Origin: Pseudomonas sp. BCA17
GTDB lineage: Bacteria > Pseudomonadota > Gammaproteobacteria > Pseudomonadales > Pseudomonadaceae
Direction: 5' to 3'
NCBI RefSeq assembly: GCF_004519405.1
Contig: NZ_SGWI01000001.1
Coordinates: 434,001 to 498,000, forward strand
DNA: 64,000 bases
Shown here: piece by piece, positions 33,668 to 43,672 of the stretch
Numbering within the stretch: the first letter of the stretch is position 1
Layout of the letters: each line of letters begins with the position of its first letter
Translations under genes and position numbers: made by a program
Notes under the pieces: generated by a model
What the model was told of the DNA's origin: nothing
Database searches by the model: none
The model's input: only the letters and a program-made list of their open reading frames with translations

Positions 33668-34621
33668 ATGTCGTTACAGATAGCAGTCATTGATGATTGG
33701 CAGAATGTGGCCAGTGGTGTGGTGGATTGGTCGGTGCTGTCGTCGGTTGGGCAGGTGCACTTCCTCCACGATTACCCGGCGGACACTGCCACGATGGTCG
33801 AGCGTTTGAAGGGCTTTGAAGTGATCTGCGTGATGCGTGAGCGCTCCCTCTTCGATAAGGCGCTGCTGCAGGGCCTGCCCAATCTCAAGCTGCTGGTGAC
33901 CGGCGGCATGCGCAATGCCGCTATCGACATTCCCGCCGCCAAGGCCCTGGGCATTCAGGTGTGCGGCACCGACAGCTATAAACAGGCGGCGCCGGAATTG
34001 ACCTGGGCGTTGATCATGGCCAGCACTCGCAACCTGCTGGCCGAAGCCAACTCGCTGCGCGCCGGCGGCTGGCAAGTCGGCCTGGGCGGTGACTTGTATG
34101 GCAAAACCCTGGGTATTCTCGGCCTGGGCAGCATTGGTCAGAAAGTCGCGCAGTTTGCCCAGGTGTTCGGTATGCGCGTCATCGCCTGGAGTGAAAACCT
34201 TACCCAGGAAAGGGCTGCGCAGTGCGGCGTGACCTGGGTCAGCAAGCAGGCGCTGTTTGAGCAAGCTGACATCCTCACCGTTCACTTGGTACTCAGCGAC
34301 CGCAGCCGCGGCCTGGTCGACGCCGAGGCGCTGAGTTGGATGAAGCCGAGCGCACGCCTGGTGAACACCGCACGCGGGCCGATTGTGGATGAGCAGGCGC
34401 TGGTAGCCGCGCTGGAAAGTGGCCGACTGGCCGGGGCGGCACTGGATGTGTACGGCGAAGAGCCACTACCGGTGGACCATCCGTTCCGCCACCTGCCGAA
34501 CGTATTGGCCACGCCCCATATCGGCTATGTGAGCGAGCAGAATTACCGGCAGTTCTATCAACAGATGATCGAAGATGTGCAGGCATGGGCTGCCGGAACC
34601 CCCATCCGCGCGCTGGGCTGA
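33668..34621 (+). CDS. D-2-hydroxyacid dehydrogenase
   Basis: A 317-residue NAD(P)-dependent dehydrogenase of the SerA/PdxB family: nucleotide-binding LGLGSIGQKVA, catalytic Arg in NTARGPIVDE, Glu in YGEEPLP, and His in ATPHIGYV. It interconverts 2-oxo and D-2-hydroxy acids; the substrate is not evident. GAGG precedes ATG 33668. Confidence 0.9.
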   Translation: MSLQIAVIDDWQNVASGVVDWSVLSSVGQVHFLHDYPADTATMVERLKGFEVICVMRERSLFDKALLQGLPNLKLLVTGGMRNAAIDIPAAKALGIQVCGTDSYKQAAPELTWALIMASTRNLLAEANSLRAGGWQVGLGGDLYGKTLGILGLGSIGQKVAQFAQVFGMRVIAWSENLTQERAAQCGVTWVSKQALFEQADILTVHLVLSDRSRGLVDAEALSWMKPSARLVNTARGPIVDEQALVAALESGRLAGAALDVYGEEPLPVDHPFRHLPNVLATPHIGYVSEQNYRQFYQQMIEDVQAWAAGTPIRALG

Positions 34622-35103
34622 CGCTGTGCGCACCAAACCGGTGAGCGGGTTTGCCCAGTACTGGGGCGTGTAGCGCCCCCAAATCCCGCATCACCTTGAA
34701 GCAGGCGACCGTATAGGGGCGTACTCCAGCGCAACGCAAGCCTGCTCCCCTCCTTGCTCATAACCTGCGCATTTGTGGTTACAAGTTTTTTGTCCTACAA
34801 AATCTTCCTGAAAACCCTACAGGCTCTGGGATCTGTCCTAAACTCAGAACCGATGGGTCCGTTCCAAAACAAAAACCCCGCAAAAAATCTAAACTTTCCA
34901 ACTCGGCCACTGGTCAAGTTTTAAGGTACGGCGAGCAAAGTGGATAACACCCCGATGCCCGCCCATCCAATCTATTTCTGCCAACCGCGCAACTGGCATA
35001 AGCCTTGCCAGATTTGTACAGCGCTTGTGCGCGTGGCCGCAGGATGCGGTCATCGAAGCTAGTGGCAGCGGGCCACCAGGCGACCCAACACGTGGAGAGA
35101 ACT
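34622..35103 (+). promoter_or_regulatory. Intergenic region ahead of glgA with candidate promoter
   Basis: No gene in these 482 bp. AAACTT (34891-34896), 17-bp spacer and TCAAG (34914-34918) resemble an AlgU/RpoE-type promoter (GAACTT-N16/17-TCTGA), which would fit osmotic-stress induction of trehalose genes, but the match is imperfect. A stretch near 34725-34755 resembles part of a Pseudomonas REP element on the minus strand. Confidence 0.3.
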
Positions 35104-36657
35104 ATGATCAGTGCCGTTTCAAGTATTCAGGGAGAACGTGTTAGTCAGCCAATCGGCGGGGCGAGCTCCTTGGTTGACATCAACACCGTGCGGCCGGTGG
35201 TGAGTCAGAATCCCAATCGAAAAAAAGTATTGTTTGTTACCTCAGAATTCGCCGATCTGGTGAAAACCGGTGGCCTGGGTGACGTGTCCGCTGCCCTGCC
35301 CCGCGCCATGGCGCATTTGCACGATGTGCGGGTGTTGATCCCGGGTTATCCGCAGGTGATGGAGAGCGACAACCCGATCCATATCATCGGCGAGCTGGGT
35401 GGCCACGCCGCACTGCCGCCATGCAAAATCGGGCGCATGGACCTCAAGGACGGGCTGGTCATCTACGTGCTGATCTGCCCCGAGCTCTACGAACGTGAAG
35501 GCACGCCCTACGGCGCCAATAATGGCCGTGACTGGCCGGACAACCATATCCGCTTCGCCCGCCTGGGCCTGGCTGCCGCCGACATCGCGGCCAACCTCGC
35601 GCAAATCCACTGGTGCCCTGACCTGGTGCACGCCCATGACTGGCCGGCGGGCCTGGCGCCGGCCTATATGCACTGGCGCGGTTCACGCACGCCTACCCTG
35701 TTCACCATTCATAACCTCGCTTATCAGGGCGTCGTCAGCCTGGCCTCCACTCCGGAGTTGGGCATTCCGCCCCATGCCTTGCAACAGGAAGGCATGGAGT
35801 TCTACGGCAAGATGTCGTTCCTCAAGGCGGGCATGGCCTACTCCAGCCATATCACCACGGTGAGTGCCACCTACGCCCAGGAAATCACCACCCCCGAATT
35901 CGGTTGCGGCCTGGATGGCTTTTTAGCCAGCAAGACCCAACAAGGCTTGCTCAGTGGCATCCCCAACGGCATTGATGAAAGCTGGGAAACCTCTACCGAC
36001 CCGCACCTGACCCACAACTTCAATATTGGCGACTGGGAAGGTAAGGCCATCAACGCAGCGCACGTGCGCGAACTGTTCGGCCTGCACGAGTCCACCGGCC
36101 CGTTGTTTGCCGTGGTCTCACGCCTGGTCTATCAAAAAGGCCTGGACCTGACCGAAGCCGTTGCCAGCTTTATCGTTGAAAATGGCGGTCAGATAGCGAT
36201 TATCGGTCGTGGCGAGCCGGAGGAAGAACAGGCCATGCGCGAACTGGCCCTGCGGTTTCCCGGCCAGGTAGGCGTGCGTATCGGCTTTAACGAAACCGAC
36301 GCCCGCCGCATGTTCGCCGGCAGCGATTTCCTGCTGATGCCGTCCCGCTATGAACCCTGCGGCCTGAGCCAGATGTACGCCCAGCGCTTCGGCTCACTGC
36401 CGGTGGCGCGTAATACCGGCGGCCTGGCTGACACCATCGAAGATGGCGTAACCGGCTTCCTGTTCAATGAATCCACGGTGGACAGCTACAAGGCCGCCCT
36501 TACCCGCGCCTTCAAGGTCTTTGCCTTCCCCGGTTTGCTCAACGCCATGCGCAGCCGTGCTATGACCCAACCGTTCAACTGGTGCCAAGCGGTAGAACCC
36601 TACGCCGAGCTGTACGAACAACTCGTGGCCAAGTCCTTGGGGAAATCGGCTAAATAA
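35104..36657 (+). CDS. glgA: Glycogen synthase, ADP-glucose dependent
   Basis: A 517-residue GT5 glycogen synthase that extends alpha-1,4-glucan from ADP-glucose. The substrate-binding motif KTGGLGD sits after VLFVTSEFADLV, and the C-terminal GT-B domain carries SRLVYQKGLDL and the acceptor/nucleotide segment SRYEPCGLSQMYAQRFG. A roughly 45-residue N-terminal extension is present compared with enteric GlgA. Start ATG 35104 has GGAGAG upstream. It leads a run glgA-treZ-malQ-treY. Confidence 0.93.
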   Translation: MISAVSSIQGERVSQPIGGASSLVDINTVRPVVSQNPNRKKVLFVTSEFADLVKTGGLGDVSAALPRAMAHLHDVRVLIPGYPQVMESDNPIHIIGELGGHAALPPCKIGRMDLKDGLVIYVLICPELYEREGTPYGANNGRDWPDNHIRFARLGLAAADIAANLAQIHWCPDLVHAHDWPAGLAPAYMHWRGSRTPTLFTIHNLAYQGVVSLASTPELGIPPHALQQEGMEFYGKMSFLKAGMAYSSHITTVSATYAQEITTPEFGCGLDGFLASKTQQGLLSGIPNGIDESWETSTDPHLTHNFNIGDWEGKAINAAHVRELFGLHESTGPLFAVVSRLVYQKGLDLTEAVASFIVENGGQIAIIGRGEPEEEQAMRELALRFPGQVGVRIGFNETDARRMFAGSDFLLMPSRYEPCGLSQMYAQRFGSLPVARNTGGLADTIEDGVTGFLFNESTVDSYKAALTRAFKVFAFPGLLNAMRSRAMTQPFNWCQAVEPYAELYEQLVAKSLGKSAK

Positions 36658-36676
36658 TCAAGTGAGGTATCCACAG

Positions 36677-38422
36677 ATGCCGTCATGGACTCTGGAAACC
36701 TGGCCCCACGGCGCAATCATGCTGGACGCGCAACACACGCAGTTTGCCTTGTGGGCGCCAGACGCATTTTATGTCAGTGTTGAATTCAAAGACGGAAAAT
36801 CCATCCCCATGCTGCCCCAGGCAGACGGCTGGTTCGAAGTAGAAGCCAAGTGCCCGGCGGGCACTTGCTACCGCTACAACGTCGACGGTGAAGCCGATGT
36901 CCCCGACCCGGCGTCCAGGGCTCAAGCCTCGGATGTCCACGGTTGGAGCGTGGTCGTCGACCCGCTCGCCTATCCCTGGCAGAACAGCCAATGGCAAGGT
37001 CGACCATGGCATGAGGCCGTGATCTACGAGCTGCACGTCGGTGCGCTGGGTGGCTACGCCGCCGTTGAAAAACACCTGCCACGCCTGGCTGAACTGGGCT
37101 TCACTGCGATTGAGCTGATGCCCGTGGCGCAATTCCCGGGTGAACGCAATTGGGGCTACGACGGGGTACTGCCCTATGCACCGCAGTCCTCCTATGGCAC
37201 CCCCGAACAACTCAAGCACCTGATCGACAGCGCCCATGAACACGGCCTGGCGGTGATCCTCGACGTGGTCTACAACCACTTCGGCCCCGACGGCAATTAC
37301 CTGGGCCAATACGCCAAGGCATTCTTTCAAGAGGATGTGCACACGCCATGGGGCGCGGGCATTGACTTCGATCGTCGGGAAGTACAAGACTTCTTCCTCG
37401 ATAACGCGCTGATGTGGCTGCTGGAATATCGCTTCGACGGCTTGCGCCTGGACGCCGTGCACGCCATCGACAATCCCGGGTTCCTGCGAGCCTTGGCGCA
37501 GCGTGTACGCGAGCAGGTCGACCTTGGCCGACAGGTGTGGCTGGTACTTGAAAACGAGCACAACCAGGCCAATCTGCTGGAGCATGATTTCGATGCCCAA
37601 TGGAACGACGACGGCCACAATGCCCTGCATGTGCTGCTCACCGGCGAAACCGACGCCTATTACAGCGACTTCGCTGCAGACACCACCGCCAAGTTGGCGC
37701 GCTGCCTGAGCGAAGGTTTTATCTACCAGGGGCAGCCCACGCGGCATGACAAGTCCCGCGGCGAGCCCAGCGGCCATTTGCCGCCCAGCGCTTTCGTGCT
37801 GTTTCTGCAGAACCATGACCAGATCGGTAATCGCGCTCTGGGTGAGCGCCTGCATCAACTGTGCACACCCCAGGCTCTGAAAGCCGCCACCACGTTGTTG
37901 CTGCTGTCACCGATGATTCCCCTGGTGTTCATGGGCGATGAGGTGGCTGCCGAAGAACCCTTCCTGTTTTTCACCGATCATCACGGTGAGCTGGCCGAGG
38001 CGGTGCGCGAGGGCCGGCGCAATGAGTTTGCCGACTTCGCCGCCTTCAATGATCCCGAACAGCGTGAGCAGATCCCCGACCCCAACGCCCTGGCAACCTT
38101 CCAGCGCTCGATACCTTCGTTTACCGAGAACGAACACACTCAGCTCTACCGCCAACTGCTGAGCCTTCGTCACCAACATATCGCGCCCCACTTGCCCGGC
38201 TGCGTGGCCCTGGGCGCGCGGGTGCTGGCAGAGGGTGCCGTCAGCGCCCGTTGGCGACTGGGCAACGGCAGCCTGCTGCAAATCGACCTCAACCTGAGCG
38301 CCGAGCCCCTTGCACACGCGGCGCCGCATGCCTGTCTTTTCCAAACGCCGGCCGATCAGGGCGCGCAACTGGCGCCCTTCAGCGCACGCGTCTTCCTTAC
38401 CCCTGTTGGAGAGCACCCTTGA
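36677..38422 (+). CDS. treZ: Malto-oligosyltrehalose trehalohydrolase
   Basis: A 581-residue GH13 enzyme that releases trehalose from the malto-oligosyltrehalose made by TreY. An N-terminal CBM48-like domain (FALWAPDAFYVSVEF) precedes the barrel with VIYELHVGAL, GFTAIELMPV, ILDVVYNHFGPDGNY, the nucleophile region FDGLRLDAVHAI and LENEHN, and LQNHDQIGN. The ATG 36677 has AAGTGAGG upstream; GTG 36662 is an unlikely alternative. Its TGA overlaps the malQ TTG start. Confidence 0.93.
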   Translation: MPSWTLETWPHGAIMLDAQHTQFALWAPDAFYVSVEFKDGKSIPMLPQADGWFEVEAKCPAGTCYRYNVDGEADVPDPASRAQASDVHGWSVVVDPLAYPWQNSQWQGRPWHEAVIYELHVGALGGYAAVEKHLPRLAELGFTAIELMPVAQFPGERNWGYDGVLPYAPQSSYGTPEQLKHLIDSAHEHGLAVILDVVYNHFGPDGNYLGQYAKAFFQEDVHTPWGAGIDFDRREVQDFFLDNALMWLLEYRFDGLRLDAVHAIDNPGFLRALAQRVREQVDLGRQVWLVLENEHNQANLLEHDFDAQWNDDGHNALHVLLTGETDAYYSDFAADTTAKLARCLSEGFIYQGQPTRHDKSRGEPSGHLPPSAFVLFLQNHDQIGNRALGERLHQLCTPQALKAATTLLLLSPMIPLVFMGDEVAAEEPFLFFTDHHGELAEAVREGRRNEFADFAAFNDPEQREQIPDPNALATFQRSIPSFTENEHTQLYRQLLSLRHQHIAPHLPGCVALGARVLAEGAVSARWRLGNGSLLQIDLNLSAEPLAHAAPHACLFQTPADQGAQLAPFSARVFLTPVGEHP

Positions 38423-40503
38423 GCGAAGCGAACCTGGAAATCCTCGCCAGCCGCACAGGCCTGGCCGTCGATTGGATCGACGCCAACGGCCGCCAGCAAC
38501 ATGTCAAACCCGACGCCTTGCGCGCCGTGCTCAAAGGCCTTGGCCACCCGGCCGACACCGATGCCGAGATCGACGCCAGCCTGCTGGCGATTGAGCAAGT
38601 GCAACAAGACAAGCACCTGCCTCCACTCATGACCATCGACTCCGGTGAGGGCCTGGACCTGGCGCGCTACTTTGCCCCGGACACTGCCTGCCGCGTCAGC
38701 CTGGAACAGGGTGAAACCCTGGAATTGCGCCTCGACGGCAACGCCGTGCTGCCAGGCATCATCGCGTTGGGCTACCACTCTGTACACATCGACGACCAGA
38801 CCTTCACCCTGGCGGTGGCGCCCACCCACTGCTACAGCGTGGCCGAGGCGGTCGACAGCCGCCCTGCCCGCGCCTGGGGCCTGAGCGCCCAACTGTATGG
38901 CCTGCGACGCCTCGGCGATGGCGGCTTCGGCGACACCCTGGCCCTGGAGCACCTGGCGCGCTCCGCCGCCGAGCGCGGTGCCGATGCCCTGGCGATCAGC
39001 CCGATGCACGCCATGTTCAGCGCCGACCCCGAACGCTACAGCCCTTACTCACCGTCCAGCCGCCTGTTTCTCAACAGCCTGTATGCCTCGCCGGCGTGCA
39101 TCCTGGGCGAACGTGAAGTGCGCAACGCCATCGAGGCCGCCGGACTGGCGGACGAGCTGCACGCCCTTGAACAACTGCCCTTGATCGACTGGCCAGCCGC
39201 CGCCCGTGCCAAGCAACGGTTACTGCGCACGCTGTATGAAGACTTTCGCCAGGGCGAGCATCCGCAGCACGCCGACTTCCTCAGTTTCCGCCAGTCAGGC
39301 GGCGAGTCCCTGGAAAATCACTGCCGCTTCGAAGCCGTACAAGCGGTGCGCGCCGCCGTCGGCGAAGACCTCGACTGGCGCCACTGGCCGCAGGACTGGC
39401 GCACGCCGCAAAGCCCTGCCCTGGCGCAGTTCGCCGAGGAACACCACGACGAGATCGGCTATTTCGCCTTCTGCCAATGGCTGATCGCCCGCAGCCTGGA
39501 GCGTGCTCAGCAAGCCGCCCGGGGCAGCGGCATGGGTGTCGGCCTGATCGCTGACCTGGCGGTGGGCGCCGATGGCGGCGGCAGCCAGGCGTGGAGCCGT
39601 CAGGATGAACTGCTGGCCGACCTCACCGTGGGGGCACCACCGGACATTCTCAACCGCGCGGGCCAGGCCTGGGGCATCTCGGCGTTCTCACCGGAGGGCC
39701 TCAAACGCAACGGCTTCCGGGCCTTTATCGAGATGCTGCGCGCCAATTTCGCGCATGCCGGCGGCTTGCGCATCGACCATGTGATGGGCCTGCAGCGCCT
39801 GTGGGTGATCCCCAACGGCGCGTCACCGCGTGAAGGCGCTTATCTGTATTACCCGGTGGATGACATGCTGCGCCTGTTGGCCCTGGAGTCCCACCGCCAC
39901 CAGGCCATCGTCCTTGGCGAGGATCTGGGCACCGTGCCCGACGGCCTGCGCGAAAAACTCATCGGCCGCTCGATTCTCGGCATGCGCGTGCTCTTGTTCG
40001 AACAAAATCACGAGGGCCAATTCAAACCGATTCTGGACTGGCCGGATAACGCCCTGGCGACCACCAGCACCCACGATTTGCCCACCCTCAATGGTTGGTG
40101 GCACAGCCGCGACATCGAATGGAATATCCAACTGGGCCTGATCGACGCCCCCACTGTCGAGCAGTGGAGCGAACACCGCCTGCGCGAACGCCAGGCATTG
40201 CGTCAGGCCCTGAGCCAGGACCCGCAGAACTTCGTCGATGAGATCCGCAATGACACCGACCATATGATCGACGCCAGCGTGCGCTACCTGGGCCACACCC
40301 GTGCGCCGTTGGTGCTGCTGCCCCTGGAAGACGCGCTGGGCATGGAAGAACAAGCCAACCTGCCCGGCACCACCGACACCCACCCCAATTGGCGCCGCCG
40401 CCTTCCGGGTGAAGCGTCCAGCCTGCTCGACAACGCGGGCGCCGCCCGCCGCCTCGAGCTGCTGGCCGTGGCGCGTAATCAGGCCTACGAGCGTGACCGA
40501 TGA
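38419..40503 (+). CDS. malQ: 4-alpha-glucanotransferase (amylomaltase)
   Basis: A 694-residue GH77 disproportionating enzyme, the same length as E. coli MalQ. Motifs: RAWGLSAQLYGLRR, GDGGFGDTLAL, SPYSPSSRLFLN, LRIDHVMGLQRLW, VLGEDLGTVPDGL and STHDLPTLNGWW. It re-partitions malto-oligosaccharides, feeding TreY. The start appears to be TTG 38419, overlapping the treZ stop (TTGA), with GGAGAG 5 nt upstream; no in-frame ATG fits. Confidence 0.92.
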   Translation: MSEANLEILASRTGLAVDWIDANGRQQHVKPDALRAVLKGLGHPADTDAEIDASLLAIEQVQQDKHLPPLMTIDSGEGLDLARYFAPDTACRVSLEQGETLELRLDGNAVLPGIIALGYHSVHIDDQTFTLAVAPTHCYSVAEAVDSRPARAWGLSAQLYGLRRLGDGGFGDTLALEHLARSAAERGADALAISPMHAMFSADPERYSPYSPSSRLFLNSLYASPACILGEREVRNAIEAAGLADELHALEQLPLIDWPAAARAKQRLLRTLYEDFRQGEHPQHADFLSFRQSGGESLENHCRFEAVQAVRAAVGEDLDWRHWPQDWRTPQSPALAQFAEEHHDEIGYFAFCQWLIARSLERAQQAARGSGMGVGLIADLAVGADGGGSQAWSRQDELLADLTVGAPPDILNRAGQAWGISAFSPEGLKRNGFRAFIEMLRANFAHAGGLRIDHVMGLQRLWVIPNGASPREGAYLYYPVDDMLRLLALESHRHQAIVLGEDLGTVPDGLREKLIGRSILGMRVLLFEQNHEGQFKPILDWPDNALATTSTHDLPTLNGWWHSRDIEWNIQLGLIDAPTVEQWSEHRLRERQALRQALSQDPQNFVDEIRNDTDHMIDASVRYLGHTRAPLVLLPLEDALGMEEQANLPGTTDTHPNWRRRLPGEASSLLDNAGAARRLELLAVARNQAYERDR

Positions 40504-43250
40504 AAGAACTGTCTCTACGCGCTACCCAACGCCTGCAATTTCATAAAGGTTTCACCCTGGATGATGCGGTGCCGCTGGTGCCTTACTTCGCCCGCCTGGG
40601 CATCAGCCACCTGTACGCCTCGCCATTGCTCTGCGCCCGCGCCGGCTCGATGCACGGCTACGACGTGGTCGACCCCACCCGCATCAACCCCGAACTGGGC
40701 GGCGAGCCGGCCCTGCACCGCCTCGTTGCCGCACTGCGTGAGCATGGGATGGGGCTGATCCTGGATATCGTCTCCAACCACATGGCCGTGGGCGGCGCCG
40801 ACAACCCTTGGTGGCTGGACCTGCTGGAATGGGGCCGTTTGAGCCCCTACAGCGAATTCTTCGATATCCAGTGGCACTCCCCCGATCCGCTGCTCAAGGG
40901 CCAACTGCTGATGCCCTTTCTCGGCAGCGACTACGGCGAAGCCTTGCAAAGCGGCACGCTGACGCTGCACTTCGACGCGGAACACGGCGCGTTCTATGTC
41001 GAGCACTACGAGCATCGCTTCCCGATCTGCCCGCGGGACTATGGCGTGATTCTCGGCACCGATGAATCACTCAAGCCGCTGGCCGACCGTTTCAGTGCCC
41101 TCGCCTATCAGGACGATGCCTACGGCGAAGCGGCCGGGCTCAAGCAAGTGCTTGCCGAGCGGGCAACCGAAGTCTTGCCGGCCATCGAACAGCGGCTCGG
41201 AGCCTTCGACGGCCGCACACCCGAGGGCTTCGAGCAACTTCACTCGTTGCTTGAACAGCAGACTTACCGCCTGGCCAGCTGGCGTACCGCCGCCGACGAC
41301 ATCAACTGGCGGCGCTTCTTCGACGTCAACGAACTGGGCGGCCTGCGCGTCGAGCGCAGCGCCGTGTTCGAAGCCACCCACGCGAAGATCTTCGAACTGA
41401 TCAGCGCGGGTCTGGTGGATGGCTTGCGCATCGACCATGTCGACGGTCTGGCCGACCCTCGTGGCTACTGCCGCAAGTTGCGCCGTCGCGTAGACGCGCT
41501 GGCGCCCGGACGGCATGTGCCGATCTTCGTGGAAAAGATCCTCGGCGAAGGGGAAACCCTGCGCCAGGACTGGCAGGTAGACGGTACCACCGGCTACGAA
41601 TTCATGAACCAACTGTCGCTGCTGCAACACGACCCGCAGGGTTTCGAAACGCTGGCACAGTTGTGGACGCGCCATAGCGAGCGCCCTTCGGCATTCATTG
41701 AAGAGGCGTGGCTGGCACGCCAGCAGATTCTCAACGGCTCTTTGGCCGGAGACTTTGAAAGCGTCGCCCAGGCGCTGCTGCAAGTGGCGCGCGACGATGT
41801 GATGACGCGAGACCTGACGCTGGGCGCGATCCGCCGTGCGCTGCAGGCGCTGATCGTGCATTTCCCGGTGTACCGCACTTACATCAGCGCCCAGGGCCGC
41901 AGCCCGGAAGATGACCGCGTATTCCAGCAAGCCTTGTCCGGCGCGCGCGGCATCCTGAGTGAAGGCGACTGGCCCGTACTTGATCACCTGGAAGCCTGGT
42001 TGGGCGGCCAGCCATGGCGCAATCGCCCGCGCGGCCGCGAGCGCAAGATGCTCAAGCATGCGTGCGTGCGCTTCCAGCAACTGACCTCGCCGGCAGCGGC
42101 CAAGGCTGTGGAGGACACCGCGTTTTATCGTTCGGCAGTGTTGCTCTCGCGTAACGACGTTGGCTTCAGCACCGAGCAGTTCAGCGCCTCACTGGCCGAC
42201 TTCCATGCCGTCAATCAGCAACGTTTGCAGACCTTTCCCGATAACCTGCTGGCCACCGCCACCCATGACCATAAACGCGGTGAAGACAGCCGAGCGCGCC
42301 TGGCGGTGATCAGTGAGTGCGCGCAGTGGTACGCCGAGCAGGTGGAGCAGTGGCGCAGCCTGGCCGCGCCATTGCGGGAGGATGGCAACTGCCCCTCGGC
42401 CGGCGATGAACTGATCCTCTATCAGGTGCTGCTGGGCAGTTGGCCGCTGGACGCCAACCCTGACCTTGAGGGCTACCGGCAACGGCTCTGGCAGTGGCAA
42501 CAGAAAGCCCTGCGCGAGGCCAAGTTGCAGAGCAGTTGGAGCGCTCCGAACGATGCCTACGAGAAAGGTGTTGAAGCCTTCCTGTCGCGCCTGCTGCTCA
42601 CCCCTGAAGGTCAACCGTTGCGCACGGCGCTGGCTGCGGCCGCCCAGAGAATAGCGCCGGCTGGTGCTTTGAATGGCCTGGCGCAAACCTTGCTTCGGCT
42701 TACCGTGCCGGGGGTACCGGATCTGTATCAGGGCGATGAGTTCTGGGACTTCAGCCTGGTGGACCCGGACAACCGTCGCCCGGTGGATTTCAGCGCACGG
42801 CAACGGGCGCTGCAAGCACCACCGGACATCATCGAAAGCTTGTCCAACTGGCGCGATGGGCGTATCAAACAAGCGTTGATTGCCCAGGTACTGGCCTTGC
42901 GCAAGGCCCAACCCGAAGTGTTCAGCCAGGGCGACTACACGCCGTTGGAAGTCTGCGGCACCCACGCTGAACATGTGGTCGCGTTCTACCGCGAACACCA
43001 AGGCAAAACCGTGCTGGTGGTGGTGCCACGCTGGTCCCATCGGCTGCTTGAAAACAGTGATCTGCCTCACATCCCTGCGCAGGTTTGGGGCGATACGCGA
43101 GTGAAATTACCGTTTACCGGCACAACGCAAAACTGGAAGGGACTTTTTCAAACGGGCGTAGTCACACCAAACAAGGAGCTGTTGATCAGCACTGCCCTGG
43201 GGGGATTCCCGGTCAATGTCTTTATCAATCCTGATGATCAAGAAAGCTGA
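40500..43250 (+). CDS. treY: Malto-oligosyltrehalose synthase
   Basis: A 916-residue GH13 enzyme that isomerises the reducing-end glucose of maltodextrin to a trehalosyl unit. Motifs: ISHLYASPLLCARAGSMHGYDVVDP, ILDIVSNHMAVG, GLRIDHVDGLADP, FVEKILGEGE, and ATHDHKRGEDSRARL. It overlaps malQ as ATGA, so TreY, MalQ and TreZ are made together. With GlgA and GlgX this forms a glucan-to-trehalose route. Confidence 0.94.
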   Translation: MKELSLRATQRLQFHKGFTLDDAVPLVPYFARLGISHLYASPLLCARAGSMHGYDVVDPTRINPELGGEPALHRLVAALREHGMGLILDIVSNHMAVGGADNPWWLDLLEWGRLSPYSEFFDIQWHSPDPLLKGQLLMPFLGSDYGEALQSGTLTLHFDAEHGAFYVEHYEHRFPICPRDYGVILGTDESLKPLADRFSALAYQDDAYGEAAGLKQVLAERATEVLPAIEQRLGAFDGRTPEGFEQLHSLLEQQTYRLASWRTAADDINWRRFFDVNELGGLRVERSAVFEATHAKIFELISAGLVDGLRIDHVDGLADPRGYCRKLRRRVDALAPGRHVPIFVEKILGEGETLRQDWQVDGTTGYEFMNQLSLLQHDPQGFETLAQLWTRHSERPSAFIEEAWLARQQILNGSLAGDFESVAQALLQVARDDVMTRDLTLGAIRRALQALIVHFPVYRTYISAQGRSPEDDRVFQQALSGARGILSEGDWPVLDHLEAWLGGQPWRNRPRGRERKMLKHACVRFQQLTSPAAAKAVEDTAFYRSAVLLSRNDVGFSTEQFSASLADFHAVNQQRLQTFPDNLLATATHDHKRGEDSRARLAVISECAQWYAEQVEQWRSLAAPLREDGNCPSAGDELILYQVLLGSWPLDANPDLEGYRQRLWQWQQKALREAKLQSSWSAPNDAYEKGVEAFLSRLLLTPEGQPLRTALAAAAQRIAPAGALNGLAQTLLRLTVPGVPDLYQGDEFWDFSLVDPDNRRPVDFSARQRALQAPPDIIESLSNWRDGRIKQALIAQVLALRKAQPEVFSQGDYTPLEVCGTHAEHVVAFYREHQGKTVLVVVPRWSHRLLENSDLPHIPAQVWGDTRVKLPFTGTTQNWKGLFQTGVVTPNKELLISTALGGFPVNVFINPDDQES

Positions 43251-43274
43251 AAATTTTCTGCGAGGAGCATTGTG

Positions 43275-43541
43275 ATGAGTACTGAAGACAAACGCATACG
43301 CGAACTGGCGCATCAGATCTGGGAATCTGAAGGCAAGCCTCACGGCGAAGACGCGCGTCACTGGGAGATGGCTCGCAAGTTGGCGGAAGCCGAAGCACTG
43401 ACCCCAAGCAAGCCTAAACCGGCCGCCAAGCCAAAGGCTGCGCCCAAGCCGCCGGCGGCAAAAGCCAAACCCGCGGCTGCGAGCAAGCCGACCCCGCCGC
43501 CGGCAAAAAAACCAGCAGCGCCGAAAAAGCCCAAGCCGTAA
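43275..43541 (+). CDS. DUF2934 protein with Lys/Pro/Ala-rich tail
   Basis: An 88-residue protein. Residues 1-38 are the DUF2934 domain (IRELAHQIWESEGKPHG, HWEMARKLAE); the rest is a low-complexity basic tail of K, P and A (AAKPKAAPKPPAAKAKP) like histone H1 or AlgP. DUF2934 proteins often accompany trehalose/glycogen genes in Pseudomonas; function unknown, nucleic-acid binding possible. ATG 43275 has GAGGAG upstream; GTG 43272 is an alternative. Confidence 0.85.
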   Translation: MSTEDKRIRELAHQIWESEGKPHGEDARHWEMARKLAEAEALTPSKPKPAAKPKAAPKPPAAKAKPAAASKPTPPPAKKPAAPKKPKP

Positions 43542-43672
43542 CCGCTGTAACGCCATAAGCCTTCTGCCGGCGCAACGGCAGGAGGTGACCTCACTTTCAA
43601 ATTTCTCAGCTGAACCTTCGTCGGCACGGTTTCGTTCGGCCCGAAAAAAGACCCTTGCAGGAGCAACATTGA

